A stretch of 64,000 nt of DNA from Corythucha ciliata. Lineage: Eukaryota > Arthropoda > Insecta > Hemiptera > Tingidae. Both the position numbers and the translations under genes were made by a program. The notes under the pieces were generated by a model, which saw only the letters and a list, made by a program, of their open reading frames with translations, had not been told where the DNA came from and made no database searches. The stretch spans positions 70,250,926 to 70,314,925 of the forward strand of contig CM075942.1 of the NCBI GenBank assembly GCA_038030265.1. The letters are read 5' to 3'. Shown in pieces: positions 23,701-35,736 of this stretch (position 1 is the first letter of the stretch; every line of letters starts with the position of its first letter).

Positions 23701-26700
23701 TGCTCTCAAAAGCAATGAAAATATTCAATGGCGTCAAGCAATAGAAGATGAAAAGAAGTCATTAGCAAAAAACAACACATGGACTCTAGTCAATCGAGAA
23801 GAAGCTGGGAATCAAAAAATATTGTCAAACAGATGGGTATTTCGCGTAAAAGACGATGGCAGATACAAAGCCCGCCTCGTCGCAAGGGGGTGTGAGCAAA
23901 AACTCGGTCACAACGACGAAACGTTCAGTCCAGTTGTCAGTAGTGATGCTTTGCGACTGATGCATGCTTTGATTGCTCAGAAAAATTATCACATGGCGAA
24001 ATTCGATGTGCGATCAGCTTTTCTTTACGGAATATTAGAAAAACCTGTTTACATGGAGATACCTGAAGGTTGGCAACAAATTAAAAACAAAGTATGTAAA
24101 CTAGAAAAGGCTCTGTACGGCCTTCGAGAAGCTCCACTCAGGTGGAATAAGCGCTTTACCGAATTTCTTTCTAAAAGTGGGCTGAAGGCTCTAATGCATG
24201 AGCCGTGCATTTTTAAAAACGAGGACTCCACGTTATTCCTTGCAATTCACGTCGATGATGGAATTCTGGCCTCCGACGATGAAAACAAGAATTCAAAATT
24301 ACTCTTTCAGCTGACACAAGAATTTGAAATGAGTGCTGTTAAAAATCCCAAAACATTTCTCGGGCTAGAAGTCGCTAAAGAAAAAGATGGTCTGAAAATA
24401 TGTCAAGCAGAATACGAAAACAAATTTTAAACAAATATGGAATGCAAGCCGGCACCTACACCTTTCCTTAATCCTTCGGAGAAAAACGAATCTTTGGTCT
24501 CAGGATTTCTTTTCAGAGAAGCCGTCGGCAGCTTGTTGTACATATCCACAAAAACTCGACCTGATTTGGCTTTCGCTGTTGGAATGAGCAGTCGAAAAGT
24601 CGAAAATCCTACCGAAAATGACCTTTTAAACTTAAAAAGGGCCTTGAAATACCTGAAAGGCACAGTAAATGAAGGTATTCGCTATTCGCGAAATCCGACA
24701 GACGAAATCACAGCTTATTGCGACTCAGATTACGCCGGGGATCCAGAAACTAGAAAAAGCACTTCGGGTTACATAATCTATTTCGCTGGTGGGCCAATAA
24801 GCTGGAGTTCCAAGAAGCAGCCTATCGTTGCAACATCAAGCACTGAGAGTGAATATATCGCTGCATCGGAATGCTCTAAAGAAGTTGTATATTTAAAGAG
24901 CCTGTATGAAGAAATGACAAACAAAACTATCAGAGCGACCATCAAAGTTGATAATAAGAGTGCCATAAGTCTAATCAAAAAAAGAAATTTCAACAGAAGA
25001 AGTAAACACATTGACGTTAGATTTCATTTCATAAAAGAACTATCCGACAAGAAGATCATCAATGTTGAATATTGTCCTACGAACCAACAACTTGCTGATT
25101 TGCTCACCAAGCCGCTTCATACTACCAAATTTGCAAACTTCAAAAGTCAGATGGTGACATCTTGATTTTAAACCCTTTTTAAATACAAAATTAAGGAGGG
25201 TGTGTTGGACTGGGTAATTTTGTACACAGCCTCCAACATATGGATCATATTTTATTAAAGTTTTTTGTTGTCCTAATAAAAAATAGTGTTTCTGTTTCAT
25301 TCGTTCACGACTCTGCTACCAACAGATCCTTCTCTGCTAAAATTCCCCGAGAACCCTGACATTTTCCCCTACCCTGAGCCATGGATGATTTCCGATTGTG
25401 GCGAGTAGCCAGATACTCGTTTTTTTTTTTGTTTTTTTTACTTCCATTTACTTCCATGTTCCCTACGGGAATGGAAGTGTGGTGTTCGTGAAAAAAATCG
25501 AATCCGAGCTGACATCACATTCATAATGTACAACCTCAAAAAAGTTGAAAAAAGTGTTACTTTTGGCATGCCGTCGGTCTGGTGGTCTGTCGGTCTGTCG
25601 CTTTTTTTTCGATAAATTGCATGAAAATGAAAACCTGGCTATTTCTTAGTAGTATGAGAAGCACAAATCTGACCTTTGTTTTGAGAAAAAATCATTTATC
25701 GGACATGTTCTTCCCGTACCGAAATGTCGTTTTTGGATATAACTTCAGAACAAGTCATTCCAGAATTTTTTAGTAATTTTTTTCGGATTCCTCGTGAAAT
25801 TTCCTTGCGAATCGACCACAATATTGTCGAAAAAATGCAACTTTTTTTCTGACCAAAATCGTCGTTTTTAGCGCAAAAGGACCAGTAGCCAAAAATGACG
25901 GTCGAAATTGCAAAAAAAGGCCTCTAGAGCCCCTTTGTATCTTAATTGCAAATATTTGTACCCAAAAAAAACTGAGATTAAGAGAAAATTGTGGGAGGAG
26001 ATCGATTTGGCGTGACGTCAAAAATTGTTTGCCACAGATTTTTTTTTATAACTTCAGAACAAGTGACTCCAGAATTTATTTGGTATTTTTTTCGGATTCC
26101 TCGTGAAATTTCCTTGCGAATTGACCACAATATTGCTGAATATATGCAACTTTTTTGTGGCCAAAATCGTCGTTTTTAGCGCAAAAGGACCAGTAGCCAA
26201 AAATGACGGTCGAAATTGCAAAAAAAGGCCTCTAGAGCCCCTTTGTATCTTAATTGCAAATATTTGTACCCAAAAAAAACTTAGGTTAAGCGAAAATTGT
26301 GGGAGGTGATAGATTTGGCGTGACTGCGTTAAAAATTATTCGCCACAGATTTACATAGTAATCTAAATCTAGTTGTTTCTTGGCATGAAAAACGCGAGTA
26401 TGGCCTTTGTTTTGAAGGTAAATCATTTTCCAGGCCTGCTCTTCCCGTAGCGGAATAATATTTTCGGTATTAAACTCGAAACAATTGGTCCTGGAATTTT
26501 GTAACTATTTTGTTAAGATTTCTCGTTCAATTTCCATGCGAATTGACTACAAAGTTGCCGAAAACAAACTTCTTTCACTTCCATGTTACTCACGGGCATT
26601 TTTTTGCCATCTTGTATGTTTAGGTCAGAAGTGTTCGAGAAAAAAAATGCGAACTCTGAAAAGCTCGTATAATTTTTTGGCAGCCCAAAAACCAAAATTA

Positions 26701-29700
26701 TTGAGCACTTCTTTTAGTTTCTTCTAAATATCCCGAAAATGAGTTACTTTACAGGAAAATCTTCACTCACAAAACTTGTTGAGCAATAAATTTCTAACAA
26801 ATTTTGTATGTAAAGTAGTTTTCCACGATGAATATGGAACGGGCTACAGCTTTTCGAAATTGTTGTTCCAAAATGGTCAAATGACCTAAAATCACCTGTT
26901 TTCGACTGAGTATTGCATTTTGGACTGTTTTCTATTTTTTGATTTTTTGGTATGAAAGAACGAAGACAGACAATTGAAGGAGGATTTTGTATGAAAGAAC
27001 GAAGGCGAATGATTGAAGGAGGATTGAAAATTGAGGGACGATTGATGGTTATAATCGTTGATTGATAAGGGTGGGTAATTGAAGATTAGTCGATGTGGGC
27101 TGAGGGTTGATTATTGATTATGTGCGACCAAGATTTTTTTTGGATTTAGGGTTATGGAAATGTTGGTGTTTGAGGAATGAAGACTGCGTGATTGATGATT
27201 CACGGATTGTGTGGAGGACCACACGATACTTCCATGTTCCCGTTTTTGGCGTTCATCAATAATGCATAAAAAAAAATAAACAAGAAAACTTCCATGGCCG
27301 TATCAATTTTTTCAGTGCTCCGACGCTTCCGATTTCATGCTGGTTAAAGGGTAACATGGGCGTTCGAGTTTTATTTCATATTTTTCGACTAACGCGCCCA
27401 TGTTACCCTTTAACCAGCATGAAATCGGAAGCGTCGGAGCACTGAAAAAATTGATACGGCCATGGAAGTTTTCTTGTTTATTTTTTTTTTTATGCATTAT
27501 TGATGAACGCCAAAAACGGGAACATGGAAGTATCGTGTGGTCCTCCACACAATCCGTGAATCATCAATCACGCAGTCTTCATTCCTCAAACACCAACATT
27601 TCCATAACCCTAAATCTTTTTTATGGTGCTGAGAGGGGGTATCTACCATGACCACCGCCACGGGCATCAAAATGTCGCAAATGACGCTACGCCCCTGATG
27701 AAGTGTAGAAAATACGCTAATTTGGTGTTCAAAATTTCTGAATTTCCAAAAATTCTGAAAGTATGACTTCACGGGGGCACTGGTGGAAGATTCGCCCGAG
27801 GGCGCGAAATGTCCAAGGCTGTCCCTGGATTTCTGGTTACGCCCCTGTTCCCTGACGGTTGATCTCTTTAGGGCAGGATGATGGGAAAGTCGAGACCACC
27901 CTACCCTATCCTAAAAATAACCGACACGATAGGCACCCTAGGGGTCGTCGTGTCGGAACGTCCTGCATGCGAGGGCCTTAAGTTTTTTATTATGGTTTGT
28001 CCATAATAAGCCCATTTACCACGGACCAGGTTTTCAACTAAGTACTCACGTAAGTCTTTGTTTGTTTCCCGCTTGATAATCCTGGATTATCTGAATATAA
28101 AGCCGGTCAAATAGTAGTTGCATGCACTGTCGAGAAACGTCGACCAAATCCTTTTTATACAGTTCATTTGACAAAACGGTGTCCGAGTTGGTTCTGAGTA
28201 GATTGTACCAGGCCTTCCAGACATCTTTGGGTTCGTACCAATACTACAAACAGTTTATTTATTTATGAAACATGCGAAAAACATTTTGGTTGTCTGCTAG
28301 TATTACCTGCTCAGGTTTGAATATGTTCGGACGTTTGGTAAAAATATATTTACCATGTTGTGCTTCGGCTCCAGTGTAGCTGTACACCGACCTCTGGTAC
28401 ATACGCATATATTTTCTTATTTATAATCATAATTAGACAAAATAGACTGAGTCGTAGTTTGATACTGACATAAAGTAAAATCCACGCCTTGGCCGCAGAC
28501 TCGTCGTGTGCCCCGTACCGTCTTTGAGCATAAGCAATAAACCATTTAGTGAGATTTGCAGGCGACTGTTTCCAACCATTTTCAGACATCAAATCGTAGA
28601 CGACGTAGTTTTGATTGATACCCTCGGGCGTTATCCCAGTGCCAACGAGCGTACTATTTGGATCATTTCGAGCTGAAAAAGTATTCTACCCCGCCGACAA
28701 ACACAAAATGAGTGGAAAATCCGTTCAATTTTAATTAAAAGAAGAGTGCCCGGAACGGTACAAAGACTCCACAATGGATTTCCTGTTGAACTATTTTTGC
28801 CTCGCATTATCCAATTTTTCCCTCTTTTAGCCAAGGGTTAGCGCTTTTTCTCAGTTTCAGGCACAAAGCTGCCATTAGAATCGACTCAGCGTTTTACTAG
28901 ATTTAAGCTGTGAATTATCCGGATTTTATCAATTGTATACGTGAATTAACGTTTTTTCTATCCTTTTCTCAGCGAATTATCGTTTTCCGCCAATTTCATC
29001 CGTGAATAAGCGATTGTTCACCATTTTAGCAGCGAATTAATTAGCGATTCTTTTCAGTTTTGTCCACGAATTTAAACTGTCCCAATTTTTGCCAATAATT
29101 AGCGCTTTTTATCAATTTCGCTAGCGAATTAGCATTTTTTCTCAATTTTATCAGTCATTTAATTAGCGAATTTCTCAATTTTTGCCGTGGGGATTAGCAT
29201 TTGTCAAAATTTTAGCTGCAAAATTAGCCATTCTCATAAATGACAGTCGTGAATTGGCGTTTATCACTCTACTGCACGCTACTGACTTATGACAGAAGTA
29301 AGAAAAAGCGCTAAATGACGGCTAAAATTAAGAAAATTGCTCAGCTACTTTGCGGCAAAAGTTTCCTTGAAGCTTACGCTGATTCAAAGTCTAAAGAATC
29401 AACCTCCTAGTGGCGGCTGAACAAGCAGAGAAAATAGCCCCTGTTCTATGTTCCAAAACACGATTAAAAACAAGCACGGCTTCCAGCATTGACGTCACGA
29501 GTAAACCTAGGCGCATGCGCATAACGCACCTTCTCTCCTTGCTGGATGTCTAACGAAGAAAAATTGCATCGTGTGCACCGGGCTTTAGAGAGGACAAATT
29601 AAATTTAAACCTCCAAAACTTCACTCGCCATTATGAATAAATTGAATATTAGTTTGGAAACACGATGCGCGTTAGGTGTAAACGCGGCTTTATAGGATTA

Positions 29701-32700
29701 GCTGATGTGCTAATGATGACCAAAAAGTATACGCTGGATTGTGTGCTGGTCATTGCGCCGCTAAATTGAATAATTCCCTCACTCTTCTATTATTATTACC
29801 TCATTGACAAACTGAGCTGATCCGTGTAAGCCGAGAGTTCCGCCAAAGTTATGCAGCATGCACCAGATGTAGTAATGTCCGTAAAAGTTTTGAAATATTT
29901 TGTACTGAGGAGCCAGCTCTGCCATGAGATCAAGCAACAACATTTTCCCCTGAAAATTGTATACAATTCTTACAAAAATTTGGACGTGATTCTTGTGGGC
30001 GGAGGGTAGAAACATTACTTTTGGAACAGCCGTCAAGAAAGCCTTAACTCTGTCTTCAGTCCAGTACAGCGGGCTATGGTGAAACGTCCAAGCTTGAATC
30101 ATCCTGAGACAAAAGAAATGAATGAAATTTAAACTTGAAGCAAAGAAAAAAGTTGAAAAAAACCGTCTATTGTCCCCTTTTCAAGTTTTTACCAAATTGC
30201 TTTGGGATCTTGTACAGATAAAGCCGAGTACACCGCGCGACTATACTCGGTCAATTTAGTCAGACTTGTCGTGTCAGGGTCTATTTCATTGAAGGGATCT
30301 CCATTGTACACGTGATTTGTCCCAAAATGAGCAATTACCTGTCGATAAAAACAAAGTATGCGCGTAAAACTAACAAGTAGCAACACATAGCCCCTTTGGC
30401 CCATATCAAGGCCTCATGACCCAACCCACCGGCGCATGTGTACTGAACTTACACATGGGGGTATTTATGGGCACCTAATGTTGAAGTAATAGTAGCGTAC
30501 CTCTCGGGTAAAATCAGAACTGATTTTTAAAAACAACGGCTCTGTAGGGTCCATCATGAGAGGACTAAAAAACAAAAAAGAACAAAAAACGTGACTATAG
30601 AGAACTGTTTTCCCTGAAGAAATGCGTCAGGCGACTATCTTTTACCAGCAGTATTCATCTTCAAAATTATTCCATCGATCTGTTTCGCTGAATCTTACAT
30701 CCGGGAAAATTCTGCATTTAAAAGTTAGCTGATCATCGTCACCATGAAAGGAGTTTATTTTTATTTTTTGGGTTCACCTTTTAAAGGCCTTGGGGACGTG
30801 CCCAACAAATGCAGGCAACACAGGAGTAATGCCCAGGGACCTCATGCGAGACAAAATAAAAATCTGAAGCTCGTATGTTCGTTTAAACCAGCTGTCTCTT
30901 AGTGGCCCGCCCCAACCTCTCATGTTGCCCATCCTTTGCCTGAAAATAGAACAAAAAAAACATTATTAAACGAAATATTATATTTCATAACAAGAGCGGA
31001 AAGTGCAAAATATCGTGAGAGAGAGAGAGAGAGAGAGAGAGTGATACGGCCCAAGAACGATCTGGACCCACGGACAAATAGCTTGGGTCTTTTCTATATA
31101 AAGTGGCATATGATTACCAATCGTCCACGAATACACAGCGGTCATATCATCATTCACTCGCAAGATCCCCTCCGCCAGATCAGCCAGTCTGTACGAGTAT
31201 ATTACATGACAAGGTCATCAGCGAAAAGATGGTATTCGCAGTGCCTCAAGCAAGCTGGAAGGTCAGACAACATAACAGAGAGAAAATCAGGTCCCAAGAC
31301 CGCTCCCTGTGGCACGCCGTCTGGCTTAAGCATGCGACCGAAGATATGACTCTCCAGTCTCCGGATCCTCCACCACATGGCTCCACCCCCCCCCCCCAAG
31401 GTGCGAGGCTACCCAGGGCAAGACGCTACTCGAGAACCCCTAGCCCGGCTGCTTTCTGTAGTAGAATCCCGTGATTTACTCGATCTCATGCCCTGCTAAA
31501 ATCGAATTGAACAACTATTGTGACCTCCCCACAGTCGATCGCAATACAATATCTTCCACCACCTTGAGTAGCGCAGTCTGTGCGTATACTATGGCTCTCT
31601 CTTAATCCCGACTGAAGACGGTTGATACGGCCATTCGACTTAAGGTACCCCATCATCAGCCTGTGCACCACCTTCTCCAGAACCTTTGATAAGCATGGCA
31701 ATACCGAAATGGGCCTGTAATCACCCGGGGCCAGCGGCCGTGGGACCTATTACATAATTTACACTCCCTATTACATAGGGAGCGATATACTAATGAACTA
31801 TTGGTTGTAAGGAGACGGGAGGTGGGAAATATTATTGTTGATTGGGGTCATGTGTGCCGTTGCGTGAAGTTGGCGGCACACATGATGTATTTTCATATCA
31901 ATACATGTTTTGCTGGGCTAAACAAACGAAAATTTGGGCTAAACAAACGTCAACAAACAGTAAACAAACGAATGGCGCCATTTTCGTCGAGTTCACTGAT
32001 ATGTGTGCCGCCAGGTTCACGTGCATCAAAAAGTTTACATCTATCCATCCATTTCTGTCAAAACATCATCATTTTTGAATTATAAATTTCACGACAATTA
32101 ATTCGAGAATTAGTGATGTTTCTCAATTTTAGCAGAGAATTTTCGCTTTTTCTAAATTTTAGCAGCGTGGTAGCGTTTCCAACCCGTGCATTACCTACCG
32201 AGTTTTGTTAATTTTGGCCAAGAATTGGCGTTTGACTCAATTTTAGCTGCGAATTAGCAATTTTTTCCATTTTTAACTGAGAATTTGCACTTTTTCCCAA
32301 TTTGAATTGAAAATTAACGTTATTCTTAATTTTACCTGCGATAATTAGTGATTTTGTCAATTATTGCCGCGAATTTATTCTGTGTGTTGTGAAATAGCGT
32401 TTTGTGCTAATTTTACGGCTATTTCTGTTGTGAATTTGTCACCTGAAAGCGTCTTTTATTTGTCAATATTATAGCGTGTTTTCTCAACTATAACCGCGAG
32501 GTTTGCCCAAATACAACACTTTCGCGTTGATTTCCACAATTTATTCGAAGAATGGCCTGGCCGGTACCGCGAATCAGCGATTTTTTTTCTTTATTTTAGT
32601 CTGGAAGTTGCATCGCGAGACCACGAATCAGCGCTTTTTAGCAGCTATAGCCACGAATCAGTGGCGTGCCCATGGGAAGGGTTTTGGGGGGTCAGAACCC

Positions 32701-33594
32701 CTACCAGAGTACTTCAGCCCACCATAGTTAAAAAAATAGAAATAAAAAATAAATAAATAAATAAATAAAATAGAATGAATGCAACAAATGTAAACAAGTA
32801 AAAAAACAAACAAACAAAAGAAACAACAAAAACGTGATTTGTATGACCCTAAAAGTTCGGTTTTTAGCGATTTAGTCCCGCTAAGTAAGTATTCCACTGT
32901 CCAGGCATGGATTCAGGATTTGTTTAAGAGAGAGGGGATTGAGAAATTCTACTAAAGATGGACTTGGCGGCCATTTGCTGCCTAAAATTAGCTATCCCCA
33001 CCATACAGAATCCTAGACTGACTATACTCGCGCCCCAAAATGGCAAAACTAACTATTTGAGCAATAAAAATAGCCAAACTGACTTCACGCTCCCTGAAAA
33101 TGGCTGAAACTGATTCCGCCTTGAAAAAAGCTAAACTGATTATGCGTAAGTGCGCTAAAAATATCCAAGCTGGTGATTCCCGCTCTAAAATTGTCCAAGC
33201 TGACTTTTTTTAAGAGTCATAAAACTGGAAATTTGTGCACTGATACTGCCTGAACAGATGATTCCTCCTCCAAAAATGGCAAAATCAACCGCACCCGCGC
33301 GCCAAAATTGGTCAAACTGACGGTTTTCACGCCTTGACTTGACGTACTATTCACGCCCCATATAAATGGCAAAACTGACTCTACGCGCCCTAAAAATGGC
33401 CAGACTGGGCATTCCAAGCCACAAAATCGGCAACACCGATTCTATGTGCCCCAGAACAAGGGCACATAGAGTCAGTTTAACATTAAACTGACGATTCGCG
33501 CCTTAAAAAGGCCTAAGAATGGCAGAAACGACCATTAGCGCGTCAAAAATAGTCAAAATGAGCCTTAAAAATGTCTAAATTTAACATTCGTGCG

Positions 33595-33629
<35 letters not shown>

Positions 33630-35689
33630 AAACTGGCCATTCACGCTCTAAAAATGGCATACTCGCACTCTGATGCGGATCCAGGATTTGCTCAAGCGAG
33701 CTAGGGGCTTGGGCTTGGGAGATTGTGTGCTTCGCTAGACTGACTAAAAATGGCTTGACAGGACAGTAATTCACTACCTAAAAACTGCTCAAATGACTAT
33801 AATCGCGCCCGCAAATGGCAAAACTGACGATTCTTGCATTTAAAATGTCTATTTGCGCCCTAAAAATTGACATTTACCACTCTATAAAACCGTCAAAATG
33901 CGACTTCACGCGCCCTAAAAATAGCCAAATTGGCGATTCTCGCTCTAAAATGGCCAAAATGACTCTAGGTGGCCTTGAAATGCTTTAACAGATTATTCCT
34001 GTCTTGAAAGCTGCAGAATAGACCATTAGCGCGCCAAGAATAGTCAAAATAACGATTCGTGCGTAATTGGCTAGAAGGGACTAATTGAACCCGCCTATGC
34101 TGCTATGTTTGGACAAAGTATAACTGACGATTCACGCCCTGAAAATGGCAAAATCGACCAGTCGCACGCCAAAAATGCCCTGACTGACTATTATCGCCTT
34201 GGTTTGACGCCCTATATGCATAAATGTCAAGCTTCAAGACTACGCGCCCTAAAATTGGCCTAACTGACTATGCACGCACTGATGCAAAACTGACTCTAGG
34301 CGCTCTAAAAATAGCTTAACTGACGATTCGCTCCTTGAAAATGTCTAAACAGACGATTCCTGTCCTTAAATTGGCCAAACTGACCATTAGAGCTTGAAAA
34401 AAATAGAAATTTCTCGCTCTAAAAACAGCAAAACTGACCGCCGTACAGCGGCCCGCGAGATTCGCGCTTGGAAAGGTTCGAAACGGATGTTTCATGTCTT
34501 GAAAATGCAAAATCGACCATTATCCTGCATCGAAAATGGTCAAACTGAACCTCGTGCCTTGAAAATGTCTAAACTGACGATTCGTTCCCTAAAAAAGCAA
34601 AACTGACTCTTTAAGTCCTAAAAATGGCATACTCGTACCACAAATTCACGGTCTAAAGATTAGCTAAACAGATCATTTGCGCCCTACAGACAGGGCTGGG
34701 CAGTAATTGAATTACATGTAATTGAATTACGTAATTCAATTACGATTAGTAATTGGTAATTTGTAATTGATAACAGCACGCCATTGTAATTGGGAATTAG
34801 TAATTAAAAGCACTTTTTCGAAGTAATTTGTAATTAACAATTACCAATTACATTTCCATCTTCAGAGCCAATATTACTTCGAAAACTCAGCGGGTACTAT
34901 TTCGCGCCTTACTTGGAGCTTTTGGAGGAGTTTTTGCATGAAATTCTCTGAAAAATAAGAGTTTCAAAGCAATTATGACACGAGCGATATCCTCGAGCTT
35001 AGGGTTGCCAATTTGAAATTTGAGAAAAACGGTACAAAAGTTTCAAAGATCGAAATCCCAAACCAGTGGCGTAAGTAGGAATTCATCCTGGGGGGGGGGG
35101 GGGGACAGATTGAAATCTCGTAAGGTTGAAAGGAGGCGAGTAATTTCACATTTTAGTCATCATTCCACCCAGCCAGCACACTCTTGAATCTGGACATCTT
35201 GCTGGCCTCATCATAGCGTCAACCTCTCAGTTAAGGGCGATTTTTGGACTCTACCCGCAAATTAGCGCTTTCCTCAATTTTGGCCGAGTGTATCGTTCTT
35301 CTCAATTTCAGCCTCGTTCTTTTCAATTTTTTGGGGGCGGTTTTGCCCCACCCCCTCCCATAGCCACTAAGTTGCGCATTTTCTCAACTTTAGCAGCAAA
35401 GTATCGTTTTTATCCCGTGAGCGATGTTTCTTAATTATCCACGATTTTTGGCGTTTTCCTCAATTTTAGCAGCATATTACCGATTTTTTAATTTTTTAAC
35501 CAGGGGATTAGCACTTTTCTCAGTTTCAGCTGGAAATTATAACGTTTTTCTTAAGTGTTTTCCTCAATATTAGCCGCAAAATAGGGGGACTTTTCACGAA
35601 TTAGGATTTTTTTGGTTCACCATACGCATGAGCGATTTTTCTCAGTTTACTCGAGAATTAGCGGTTTCTTCACCTATTGCCCCAAATTG

Positions 35690-35736
<47 letters not shown>

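Larger units (their letters stand above)
21315..25324 (+). mobile_element. Copia-2 LTR retrotransposon, identical LTRs
   Basis: Plus-strand Ty1/copia-type element of 4,010 bp. LTRs 21,315-21,436 and 25,203-25,324 (122 bp) read identical by eye. A 5-bp target duplication GATCC at 21,310-21,314 and 25,325-25,329. Primer-binding site GGTTATGGCGCCC follows the 5' LTR; polypurine AAGGAGGGTG precedes the 3' LTR. The interior has the full Copia domain order but several frame breaks. It is unrelated in LTR sequence to Copia-1 and points the other way. Confidence 0.93.

Noticed and set aside
29950..30018. Reading NAGLU exons 8 and 9 as one exon
   Set aside because: The 69 bases between them are open in frame, but they have GT..AG borders and would insert 23 residues absent from the family between AVPK and GKMLLLD.
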